From positions 1-7,219 of the forward strand of contig JAEZHG010000274.1 in the NCBI GenBank assembly GCA_023436945.1: DNA of 7,219 bases, written 5' to 3'. This DNA comes from Pseudomonadota bacterium. GTDB taxonomy: Bacteria; Pseudomonadota; Alphaproteobacteria; Caulobacterales; Caulobacteraceae. The notes under the pieces are model-generated. The model was not told where the DNA came from. It searched no databases and saw only the letters and a program-made list of their open reading frames with translations. The position numbers and the translations under genes were made by a program. Shown piece by piece: positions 1 through 5,383 of the stretch (position 1 is its first letter; each line of letters opens with the position of its first letter).

Positions 1-1
1 C

Positions 2-367
2 ATTGCCTCTGGTTCGTTCCGTACCATGGGCTTGATTATCGCCCCCTGCTCGGTGCGAACCATGAGCGAGATTGCGACGGGCGTCACCTCGACCTTGCTT
101 ACGCGCGCCGCCGATGTGGCCCTGAAAGAGCGTCGCACGCTGGTGTTGATGGTGCGCGAGACGCCACTTCATCTGGGTCATCTGCGGACCATGACGGCAC
201 TGGCCGAAATGGGAGCTGTCATAGCCCCACCCCTGCCCGCCATGTATGCCCGCCCCGAAAGCGTCGAGCAGATCGTGGACCAGTCGGTCGGTCGCGCGCT
301 GGACCTGTTCGGTCTGGACTGGTCCGCCGTGCGCCGCTGGGAAGGCCTGAAGGGCGCAGGCGAATGA
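2..367 (+). CDS. ubiX: UbiX flavin prenyltransferase, 3' part (5' end outside window)
   Basis: UbiX-family enzymes attach a dimethylallyl group to FMN, making the prenylated FMN cofactor of UbiD-type decarboxylases, which act in ubiquinone synthesis. The reading frame is open from base 2, upstream of the first in-window ATG at 26, and begins with the family segment IASGSF, so the true start lies before the window. Visible family motifs are the nucleotide-binding SGS and APCS segments, then LKERRTLVLMVRETPLH, which holds the conserved Lys and the Arg-Glu pair of the active site. APPLPAMY follows, with the conserved Tyr, and then a C-terminal helix with the usual VDQSVGRALDLFGLD ending. About 121 residues are present, roughly the last two thirds of a normal 190-200 residue protein. 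The stop overlaps the next start (ATGA), suggesting translational coupling. The identification rests on motif recognition; the missing N-terminus cannot be judged. Confidence 0.93.
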   Translation: MASGSFRTMGLIIAPCSVRTMSEIATGVTSTLLTRAADVALKERRTLVLMVRETPLHLGHLRTMTALAEMGAVIAPPLPAMYARPESVEQIVDQSVGRALDLFGLDWSAVRRWEGLKGAGE

Positions 368-828
368 GCCTGTGGGACTGGGCGCTGAAGGCCTATCAGC
401 GAGAGGGCGTTTCGGAAGCCTGCCTCGCGCTTCAGGATTTCCATGAGCAGAACGTCTGCCTGCTTCTATGGGGGGCGTGGTGCGCCGAGACGGGCCGTGC
501 GCCTGACGAGGAAACGCTTGAAGCCGCCGCCGACACCGCCCGCGCATGGGAGAACACCACGGTTGCCCCCTTACGCGCCATCCGGCGCACACTGAAATCG
601 CCTGTGCCCGATTTGGATACCGAGGCGCGCCTTTCGGTTCGCGACCAGATCAAGGCGCTGGAACTGAAGGCCGAGCGGCATCTGCTGCAACAGCTTGAGG
701 AACTGGCCCCGCCCGCCTCGGGCAAAACCCGTCCTGTAGTCGATGGCATGGCCGATGCGGCGCGTTTGTGGGCGCGGGTCATTCCCCGCCCCGCGCTCAA
801 GACACTCGCTGAACGCCTTTCCGCTTAG
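364..828 (+). CDS. TIGR02444-type conserved protein of unknown function
   Basis: This 154-residue protein resembles the TIGR02444 (DUF2390) family, for which I know no established function. The N-terminus has the family pattern: LWDWALKAYQREGV, then SEACLALQDFHEQNVCLLLWGAW at about residues 17-39, with conserved Trp, Cys, Leu-Gln-Asp and an aromatic-rich helix. The rest is predicted helical, charged and soluble; no signal peptide or membrane segment is visible. The ATG overlaps the ubiX stop by four bases, so it is probably translated by coupling with ubiX. A weak purine-rich stretch (AGGCGA) sits immediately before the start and is too close to be an ideal ribosome binding site. Co-transcription with ubiX hints at a link to that operon, but this is inference from position only. 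Confidence 0.8.
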   Translation: MSLWDWALKAYQREGVSEACLALQDFHEQNVCLLLWGAWCAETGRAPDEETLEAAADTARAWENTTVAPLRAIRRTLKSPVPDLDTEARLSVRDQIKALELKAERHLLQQLEELAPPASGKTRPVVDGMADAARLWARVIPRPALKTLAERLSA

Positions 829-846
829 GGAAGCCTCGGCTATAAC
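818..846 (+). promoter_or_regulatory. Candidate housekeeping promoter for the DUF465 gene
   Basis: The box GCTATAAC at 839-846 is an exact match to the Caulobacter housekeeping -10 pattern GCTANAWC. TTTCCGC at 818-824, 14 bases upstream, agrees at 5 of 7 positions with the -35 pattern TTGACGS. Transcription would start near 852-853, giving a leader of about 17 bases that includes the GGGGA ribosome binding site at 859-863. The -35 element lies inside the end of the preceding gene. This would let the small gene be expressed independently of ubiX. The assignment depends on the organism being Caulobacter-like. Confidence 0.45.
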
Positions 847-869
847 CCTATGGCGTGTGGGGACCAGTA

Positions 870-1094
870 ATGAACGATCACGAACCGCTTCAGTCCGAAG
901 AAGAAATTGCTCTGCTCAAGCGGCTTGCCGAACTGCAACAGGAGCACATGGACCTCGACGCCTCGATCGAGGCGCTGGCCTTGATGCCGCAGCCGGACCA
1001 GTTGATGATCGCCCGTCTGAAGCGCAAGAAGCTGGTACTGAAAGAAGAGATAGTAAAAATCCGCGATCAGGTCCTTCCGGACATCATCGCCTGA
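870..1094 (+). CDS. DUF465/YdcH-like small coiled-coil protein
   Basis: A 74-residue acidic-then-basic protein with no signal peptide or membrane segment. The pattern LDASIEALALMPQPDQLMIARLKRKKLVLKEEI (about residues 29-61) matches the DUF465/YdcH family: a helical hairpin with a Pro-x-x-Asp turn and the ending LKRKKLxLKxEI. The family's function is not established. The ATG at 870 was chosen because GGGGA at 859-863 stands six bases before it. An in-frame GTG at 855 would add five residues, but it lies upstream of that ribosome binding site and only two or three bases after the predicted transcript start, so it is less likely. It probably has its own promoter just upstream. It converges with the Lrp-type gene, with only 12 bases between the stops. 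Confidence 0.85.
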   Translation: MNDHEPLQSEEEIALLKRLAELQQEHMDLDASIEALALMPQPDQLMIARLKRKKLVLKEEIVKIRDQVLPDIIA

Positions 1095-1106
1095 AGTCCC
1101 TGCCGC

Positions 1107-1580
1107 CTAGAGCGGCAGCACCGACGTATCCTTGACCTCTTCCATCACCGCATAGGTGCGGGTTTCGCGCACGCCCGGCATGACCACCAGCGTGTCGGCG
1201 AGGAAGGCGCGGTAAGCGGCCATGTCTTTCATGCGCACCTTGACCAGATAGTCGAAGCCACCGGCCACCATGTGGCACTCAAGCACCTCCGGCGAACGAC
1301 GAATGCGGGCGGCGAACTGGTCGAAGATGTCCGAGGTGGTGCGGTCCAGCAGAACCTCGATGAAGATCAGCAGCTCGCGCTCGGCATATTTCGGATCGAT
1401 CAGGGCCGTATAGCCAAGGATCACGCCACGTTCGCGCAGACGACGCACGCGCTCGAAGCACGAGGATGCGGACATATTGCACGCCGCAGCCAGATCCTGA
1501 TTGGTGATGCGTCCGTCCTGCTGCAACACACGCAAGATACGGCGGTCTGCATCATCAAGCCTGTAATCCGGCGTCGTCAT
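1107..1580 (-). CDS. Lrp/AsnC family transcriptional regulator
   Basis: A 157-residue regulator of the usual family length. The N-terminal winged helix-turn-helix (about residues 8-60) starts with the typical LDDADRRILRVLQQDGRIT. The recognition region follows as NMSASSCFERVRRLRERGVI. After a short linker the RAM ligand-sensing and oligomerisation domain runs to the end and contains the characteristic GGFDYLVKV at about 107-115. Members bind DNA as dimers to octamers and usually respond to amino acids, often regulating a neighbouring or own gene; the effector here cannot be read from sequence. The ATG at 1580 is preferred because GGGA stands six bases upstream (complement of 1587-1590) and the protein then begins just before the conserved LDD. 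An upstream ATG at 1643 would add 21 unconserved residues. The cyclase gene upstream is on the same strand but 162 bases away, so co-transcription is uncertain. Confidence 0.92.
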   Translation of the reverse strand: MTTPDYRLDDADRRILRVLQQDGRITNQDLAAACNMSASSCFERVRRLRERGVILGYTALIDPKYAERELLIFIEVLLDRTTSDIFDQFAARIRRSPEVLECHMVAGGFDYLVKVRMKDMAAYRAFLADTLVVMPGVRETRTYAVMEEVKDTSVLPL

Positions 1581-1742
1581 TCCAATTCCCACTCCACCAC
1601 TATCATTCGTTTCAGTTGAGCCGACGATAGCGGGCTTGTCCATCCGGCCAAGCCTGTGGCGAAGTCATAAAATCGAATTCTGTGCGGTTAAGGGCCAATC
1701 GTAGCGAAAGAACAACGGTTCCTGCCGCGATTTTTGCGCCCT

Positions 1743-2324
1743 TTATCGCTCGACGCGACGGTGAGCCTTGCGCAGCCACATGGAGGCATCGGCTTCGGCC
1801 AGCCACGCCTCGGGGTCCTTGTGGTCCCCCATCATCCGCACGCCGATAGAGGCCGACAGTGGATAGGGTTGCCCCTGCCAGACAAACGGATCGGTCTTGA
1901 GGTTCTCGGACAGGATACGGGCCTTCTCCTTGCCCGCTTCGAGGTCTGCATTCATCAGCAGCACCGCAAACTCGTCACCGCCCATGCGGCCGATGGCGTC
2001 GGATTCGCGCACGTGGTGGATCAGCTTTTCCGCCAGATAGATCAGCGCAGCATCGCCCGCCGGATGGCCCAGCGTGTCGTTCAGCGTCTTGAACCCGTCC
2101 AGATCGAGATAGAGCATCACCGTATCCACGGCATAGCGACGGCAATAGGCCATGCGCTGTTGGGCATTGGTGATGAAACCACGGCGGTTGAATACAGGCG
2201 TCAGCACATCGTGGTCGGCCAGAGCCTCGGCGCGCTCGGCACGAAGCTTCAACGCCGCGACTTCGGCACGCAGGGCATCGATTTCGTCCTGCATCGCTTT
2301 CTGTGACAGGCTTGCCTGCAGCAT
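1743..2324 (-). CDS. Small soluble diguanylate cyclase (GGDEF domain)
   Basis: A 193-residue protein predicted to make cyclic di-GMP from two GTP. Residues 1-35 form a charged heptad-like helix (DEIDALRAEVAALKLRAERAEAL), probably a dimerising coiled coil. The rest is one GGDEF domain: DVLTPVFNRRGF at about 39-50, metal- and guanine-binding DLDGFKTLND at 74-83, GHPAGD at 86-91, and GGDEF at 115-119. RESD at 106-109, exactly five residues before GGDEF, fits the RxxD product-inhibition site. The final Lys and Arg that contact phosphate in PleD appear kept (K186, R190), but the usual GRN ending is replaced by HRR. No sensor, receiver or membrane part is present. The ATG at 2324 and a GTG at 2327 are both possible starts; GGTGAG lies nine or six bases upstream respectively. 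It is divergent from purE. I cannot assign its output or partner. Confidence 0.92.
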   Translation of the reverse strand: MLQASLSQKAMQDEIDALRAEVAALKLRAERAEALADHDVLTPVFNRRGFITNAQQRMAYCRRYAVDTVMLYLDLDGFKTLNDTLGHPAGDAALIYLAEKLIHHVRESDAIGRMGGDEFAVLLMNADLEAGKEKARILSENLKTDPFVWQGQPYPLSASIGVRMMGDHKDPEAWLAEADASMWLRKAHRRVER

Positions 2325-2397
2325 CACAATATTCTCACCCCGAGTGCCAATATGGTTACTTAAGCCCTAACAGATAACAAGAGTCTAATGACCTCGG

Positions 2398-2424
2398 TTG
2401 CGGACGCAACTCACCTGCTATAAG
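2398..2424 (+). promoter_or_regulatory. Candidate promoter for purEK
   Basis: GCTATAAG at 2417-2424 agrees with the Caulobacter -10 pattern GCTANAWC at 7 of 8 positions; it also reads as TG-C-TATAAG, an extended -10. TTGCGGA at 2398-2404 keeps TTG and the later G of the -35 pattern, and lies 12 bases upstream, within the accepted 10-14. Transcription would begin near 2431, leaving a leader of about 25 bases with the purE ribosome binding site AGGGGAG at 2441-2447. The leader is too short for a riboswitch or attenuator. Regulation, if any, would be by an operator in the 128-base region shared with the divergent cyclase gene. Confidence 0.5.
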
Positions 2425-2455
2425 CGGCCCCTTTAAGATTAGGGGAGCCACCGAA

Positions 2456-2947
2456 ATGACCGCCTCCACCCCGCCCGTTGCCATTATTATGGGCAGCCGC
2501 TCCGATTGGCCAACGATGAAGCTGGCCGCCGACAAGCTGGATCAGCTTGGCGTCGCTTGGGAGGCGAAGGTCGTCAGTGCACACCGCACGCCCCAGCGTC
2601 TTTTCGATTTCGCCACCACGGCAAAGGACAAGGGCTTCAAGGTCATTATCGCCGGTGCCGGTGGCGCAGCCCACCTTCCGGGCATGGCCGCCTCGATGAC
2701 GGACCTTCCGGTTCTGGGCGTTCCGGTTCAGTCCAAGGCCCTCAAGGGCATGGATAGCCTGCTGTCCATCGTACAGATGCCGGGCGGCGTTCCGGTGGCT
2801 ACGCTGGCGATTGGCGAGGCAGGTGCGACCAATGCCGGTATTCTGGCCGCGCAGATTCTGGCTCTGTCGGACGAGGGCATTGCCCAGCGCCTAAGCGCCT
2901 TCCGCGCCGCCCAAACCGAATCCGTGCTTGAAACCGTCGAGGACTAA
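2456..2947 (+). CDS. purE: N5-CAIR mutase PurE
   Basis: PurE converts N5-carboxyaminoimidazole ribonucleotide to CAIR in de novo purine synthesis, using the product of PurK. The 163-residue length and the motifs fit the bacterial class I enzyme. These are [12 protein letters not shown] at residues 10-21 (substrate phosphate and ribose contacts) and [12 protein letters not shown] at 38-49 with the catalytic His43. [11 protein letters not shown] lies at 67-77, and [22 protein letters not shown] at 88-109 includes the flexible loop that closes over the active site. VAT and [16 protein letters not shown] near the end complete the family core. The ATG is supported by AGGGGAG eight bases upstream. 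The purK start follows six bases after the stop, so the two are an operon. Presence of purK confirms the class I mutase role rather than the direct CO2-using class II form. Confidence 0.97.
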   Translation: MTASTPPVAIIMGSRSDWPTMKLAADKLDQLGVAWEAKVVSAHRTPQRLFDFATTAKDKGFKVIIAGAGGAAHLPGMAASMTDLPVLGVPVQSKALKGMDSLLSIVQMPGGVPVATLAIGEAGATNAGILAAQILALSDEGIAQRLSAFRAAQTESVLETVED

Positions 2948-2953
2948 AGCCTT

Positions 2954-4039
2954 ATGACTGCCCTCCCCGCCGCGCTGGCTCCCGGATCGACCATCGGCAT
3001 CCTCGGCGGAGGACAGTTGGGCCGTATGCTGGCCGAGGCCGCATCGACACTCGGTTTCGATGTCGCGATTCTGGAACCTCAGGCCGACTGCCCTGCCTCG
3101 CGCGTAGCGGCCCATCACATTCAGGCCGCCTATGACGATGTTGAGGGTCTGAAAAAGCTGGCGGCACTCAGCGACGTCGTGACCACCGAGTTCGAGAACG
3201 TGCCCGCATCGGTCGTAGCGGTTCTGGAGGCCGAAGGTGTGCGCGTAGCTCCCAATGGCCGCGCCCTCGCCGTCGCTCAGGACCGTGTCGAGGAAAAGAC
3301 CTATCTGAACAGCGTCGGAGCCACGACGGTCGCGTTCGCTCAGGTCGATACGCTTGAAGACCTGACCGCTGCCATCGAGACACTGGGCCTGCCCGCCCTT
3401 CTGAAAACCCGCCGCGAAGGCTATGACGGCAAAGGTCAGGTCTGGATCAAGGATGCATCCGAGGCCGCATCGGCACTGGAATCACTGGGTGGCCGCGCCG
3501 CTATTCTTGAGGCCAAGGCCAGCTTCAGCCGCGAACTGTCGGTGATCGCCGCGCGTGGCGTGGTTGGCTCGGTCGCCGTCTATCCGCTGGGGCAGAACAT
3601 CCACGAGAGCGGCATCCTGCGCACCACCATCGCTCCGGCAGAGGTGGACGAGGCAACGCAAGGCCGCGCCGTCGCCATCGCGACCAGCATCCTGAATGGT
3701 CTCGACTATGTGGGTGTGATCGGGGTCGAGCTGTTTGATTTGGGCGACCGTCTGCTGGTCAACGAGATCGCGCCGCGCGTTCACAACACCGGCCACTGGA
3801 CGCAGGAAGGCTGTGCCTGCGACCAGTTCGAGCAGCACATCCGCGCCATCGCGGGCTGGCCGCTGGGTTCGACCCGCGCCCACGCCAAGGTCGAGATGAC
3901 CAACCTGCTGGGCGAGGAGATCAATGGCTGGGCCGAGATGGCCGCCGATCCCGACACGCACCTGCATTTCTATGGCAAGCGAGAAGCCCGCGCCGGCCGC
4001 AAGATGGCGCACATCAACAAGGTGCTTCAGCGGCTCTAA
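2954..4039 (+). CDS. purK: N5-carboxyaminoimidazole ribonucleotide synthase PurK
   Basis: PurK is an ATP-grasp enzyme that uses ATP and bicarbonate to carboxylate AIR, giving the unstable N5-CAIR that PurE rearranges. At 361 residues it has the normal length. Domains in order: an N-terminal Rossmann-like domain with [12 protein letters not shown] at about 14-25 and TEFENVP at 78-84. The ATP-grasp B domain has [11 protein letters not shown] near 152-162, the glycine-rich loop over ATP. The C domain has [26 protein letters not shown] and the metal- and substrate-binding [15 protein letters not shown] from residue 270. A small C-terminal domain ([18 protein letters not shown] onward) closes the fold. 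GAGGA at 2939-2943, inside the end of purE, is ten bases before the ATG, so translation is likely coupled. No defect is visible. A strong terminator follows 21 bases after the stop. Confidence 0.97.
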   Translation: MTALPAALAPGSTIGILGGGQLGRMLAEAASTLGFDVAILEPQADCPASRVAAHHIQAAYDDVEGLKKLAALSDVVTTEFENVPASVVAVLEAEGVRVAPNGRALAVAQDRVEEKTYLNSVGATTVAFAQVDTLEDLTAAIETLGLPALLKTRREGYDGKGQVWIKDASEAASALESLGGRAAILEAKASFSRELSVIAARGVVGSVAVYPLGQNIHESGILRTTIAPAEVDEATQGRAVAIATSILNGLDYVGVIGVELFDLGDRLLVNEIAPRVHNTGHWTQEGCACDQFEQHIRAIAGWPLGSTRAHAKVEMTNLLGEEINGWAEMAADPDTHLHFYGKREARAGRKMAHINKVLQRL

Positions 4040-4060
4040 AATCGCCGCTTACGACTAAAG

Positions 4061-4091
4061 AAAAAGGCCGCTCGGATGAGCGGCCTTTTTT
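4061..4091. terminator. Bidirectional intrinsic terminator between purK and the COQ9 gene
   Basis: A perfect 13-base inverted repeat: 4061-4073 (A5 then GGCCGCTC) pairs with 4078-4090 around the loop GGAT. GGCCGCTC/GAGCGGCC forms the GC-rich stem, and a run of six T (4086-4091) follows on the plus strand. The five A at 4061-4065, continuing the A-rich stretch before them, give the matching T run on the minus strand. It therefore serves purK on one strand and the convergent COQ9-family gene, whose stop is at 4096, on the other. Confidence 0.93.
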
Positions 4092-4095
4092 GCTG

Positions 4096-4788
4096 TCAGA
4101 CCTTCGCGCCGTAGCGCATACGGCCCAGAAAGTCGGTGATCTTGCGCACAGGGGCGTCAAAGTCCTTGCCCGCCTTCCACTTCTCGAACTGCATGACGTT
4201 CTCGATGCGTTTGGCGGTGAAGGCATCGGCGGCCTCCTTGCCCTCGAACAGGCGGATGGTCAGGGCGGGAACGAGAATCCCTCCGAGAATCATACGCTTG
4301 GAATAGTGGTTCTGGTCGGTCGAGGTGTCGCCAGCCCAGCGCCAGATGCGGTCAGCCGATTCCCATGCCAACGAAATACCAAGATCGGCATTGAACGGAA
4401 GCGCCAGAAAACCTGCACATTTTTTCGCAGCTTCCTGATTATCCGCCGCCGCTTCCAGACGCGCAGAGACGCCATTGGCGATTCTTTCGCGGATTTTCAG
4501 CGTGCTCGCGGGCGTCGCTTCGAGCGTCTGCATGGCCATTGCGTCGTGATAACGCGACATCAATGCGGCCAGATCGCGAGCGCCGTTCGGAATCAGAAGC
4601 TCTTGATCTCCAAGGGAAAGTCCGCACTTTTCACAGGCAGCGCGCACCATCTGGCTGTTCCAGCCCAGGCGCGGAGCCAGCTCTATAGCGGCCAGCAGAA
4701 CCTTGTGTTCGGTCTCGCTGGCCCAATCTTTGGCCTGCGCTGCCGTGCCATCGGTCTTGCCTGCCGGATCGTGATCCTGATCGGCCAT
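4096..4788 (-). CDS. COQ9-family protein (rpsU-divergent), ubiquinone biosynthesis
   Basis: COQ9 proteins have a TetR-like fold that binds lipid; in mitochondria COQ9 presents ubiquinone intermediates to the COQ7 hydroxylase. The alphaproteobacterial form was named for its position divergent from rpsU (TIGR02396), exactly the arrangement here. The protein has a hydrophilic N-terminus (about 25 residues), then TetR-like helices ([20 protein letters not shown] onward). The COQ9 signature spans about residues 130-180: [20 protein letters not shown], then [14 protein letters not shown], then a hydrophobic helix ([14 protein letters not shown]). A final helix ([11 protein letters not shown]) ends it; in COQ9 the last helix is amphipathic and binds membranes. 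The ATG at 4788 (230 residues) is preferred because GAGG lies eight bases upstream. An ATG at 4806 adds MTEEPH, has no ribosome binding site, and would suit a leaderless transcript. The exact function in bacteria is less settled. Confidence 0.9.
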   Translation of the reverse strand: MADQDHDPAGKTDGTAAQAKDWASETEHKVLLAAIELAPRLGWNSQMVRAACEKCGLSLGDQELLIPNGARDLAALMSRYHDAMAMQTLEATPASTLKIRERIANGVSARLEAAADNQEAAKKCAGFLALPFNADLGISLAWESADRIWRWAGDTSTDQNHYSKRMILGGILVPALTIRLFEGKEAADAFTAKRIENVMQFEKWKAGKDFDAPVRKITDFLGRMRYGAKV

Positions 4789-4812
4789 GTGGGGTTCCTC
4801 GGTCATACGGGT

Positions 4813-4841
4813 AGAATAGCTGCAACTCGCAACGGTTTCAC
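4813..4841 (-). promoter_or_regulatory. Weak candidate promoter for the COQ9-family gene
   Basis: On the minus strand GTGAAA (complement of 4836-4841) and TATTCT (complement of 4813-4818) are separated by 17 bases; each matches its E. coli-type consensus at 4 of 6 positions. The predicted first transcribed base falls at or within a base or two of the ATG at 4806, which would give a leaderless message. It matches the Caulobacter pattern poorly, so this is tentative. No equally good promoter could be found for rpsU in the same 210-base region. Confidence 0.28.
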
Positions 4842-4983
4842 CCCATCACGATTGCCTTCGTTGGCTGGACAGACGCCGAAACATCATGTATTCCGCCGCC
4901 TTCATCCAAAGGGGCCCGTCTCTTTGGACCAGAATTTTGTTTTGTCTGCCCGTCTTCCCTTCAAAAGGACGCGGCGGGCGGCC

Positions 4984-4990
4984 AAAGGAG
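4984..4990 (+). promoter_or_regulatory. Ribosome binding site that sets the rpsU start
   Basis: AAAGGAG at 4984-4990 is a strong Shine-Dalgarno match and ends eight bases before the CTG at 4999, the codon where the conserved bS21 N-terminus begins. No ATG, GTG or TTG occurs in frame between them. This site is the main reason for placing the start at CTG instead of at the upstream TTG codons. Confidence 0.7.
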
Positions 4991-4998
4991 AGAGAACC

Positions 4999-5232
4999 CT
5001 GGTTCAGATTTTCGTTCGCGACAACAATGTCGATCAGGCCCTGAAGGCTCTGAAAAAGAAAATGCAACGTGAAGGCAGCTTCCGCGAAATGAAGCGTCAC
5101 GTGCACTTTGAAAAGCCGTCGGAAAAGCGCGCCCGTCAAAAGGCTGAAGCTGTCCGTCGCGCTCGCAAGCTGGCTCGTAAGCGCGCACAGCGCGAAGGCC
5201 TGCTGCCGGCACCGAAGGGTCGCGGCCGCTAA
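4999..5232 (+). CDS. rpsU: Ribosomal protein bS21, apparent CTG start
   Basis: bS21 sits on the platform of the 30S subunit near the 3' end of 16S rRNA and helps translation initiation. The 77 residues start with [20 protein letters not shown] after the initiator, continue with the family segment [23 protein letters not shown], and end in a very basic tail ([11 protein letters not shown], then GRGR). Length and sequence are typical for an alphaproteobacterial bS21. The codon where Met is expected is CTG, with AAAGGAG eight bases upstream. In-frame TTG codons at 4942 and 4924 would add 19 or 25 residues that do not resemble the family. The one at 4924 does have AAAGGGG nine bases before it, so it remains an alternative. 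The nearby ATG at 4886 is out of frame. A single-base sequencing error (ATG to CTG) cannot be excluded. The COQ9-family gene is divergent and a terminator follows. Confidence 0.93.
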   Translation: MVQIFVRDNNVDQALKALKKKMQREGSFREMKRHVHFEKPSEKRARQKAEAVRRARKLARKRAQREGLLPAPKGRGR

Positions 5233-5267
5233 TACAGCGACGCCCTTTCAATAAGGCTTCTTGAAAC

Positions 5268-5302
5268 CCCGCCCCGCGATTTCGCAGGGCGGGTTTTCTT
5301 TT
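5268..5302 (+). terminator. Intrinsic terminator of rpsU
   Basis: CCCGCCC (5268-5274) pairs with GGGCGGG (5287-5293). The inner GCGA/TCGC pairs close a TT loop after one C-A mismatch. The T-rich tail TTTTCTTTT (5294-5302) follows directly. It lies 35 bases after the rpsU stop, in the correct orientation. Confidence 0.88.
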
Positions 5303-5332
5303 GCCTGAAACGCAAGACTGACAGTGGGTACG

Positions 5333-5361
5333 AAAAAGGCGGGCCATCACGGCCCGCCTTT
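5333..5361 (-). terminator. Intrinsic terminator of the ABC exporter operon
   Basis: AAAGGCGGGCC (5335-5345) and GGCCCGCCTTT (5351-5361) form a perfect 11-base stem around ATCAC. Read on the minus strand, the stem is followed by five T (complement of 5333-5337), so it best serves the permease gene that stops at 5384. On the plus strand only three T follow, so it may add weak backup termination for rpsU. Confidence 0.85.
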
Positions 5362-5383
5362 CGCGTTTAAACGGCTCTGGAGC

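Noticed and set aside
1101..1117. Hairpin TGCCGC-CTAGA-GCGGCA across the stop of the Lrp-type gene
   Set aside because: The six-base stem has no T run on either strand and includes the end of the coding sequence, so I do not call it a terminator, although the two genes converge here.
1581..1742. Gap between the cyclase gene and the Lrp-type gene, examined for a promoter or Lrp operator
   Set aside because: AT-rich patches occur, but no -10/-35 pair at proper spacing and no convincing inverted repeat was found.
1734..2306. 190-codon plus-strand open frame
   Set aside because: It is antisense to the GGDEF gene, whose motifs are complete; the translation shows no family pattern and there is no ribosome binding site.
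2356..2371. CtrA-like site TTAC-N7-CTAAC between the cyclase gene and purE
   Set aside because: It matches TTAA-N7-TTAAC at 7 of 9 positions. By simple counting, a match this good is expected by chance about once in three such regions when both strands are read, so it is not evidence of cell-cycle control.
3482..4012. 176-codon minus-strand open frame
   Set aside because: It is antisense to purK, whose ATP-grasp motifs cover the same bases; no recognisable domain.
4090..4998. Long plus-strand open frame running into rpsU (380 codons in total)
   Set aside because: It is antisense to the clearly recognisable COQ9-family gene and begins in the terminator tail. Only the last 77 codons resemble a known protein (bS21). 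The openness is a GC-codon shadow.
5303..5332. Short spacer between the two terminators
   Set aside because: Examined for a small gene or RNA; there is no promoter, ribosome binding site or structure of its own.
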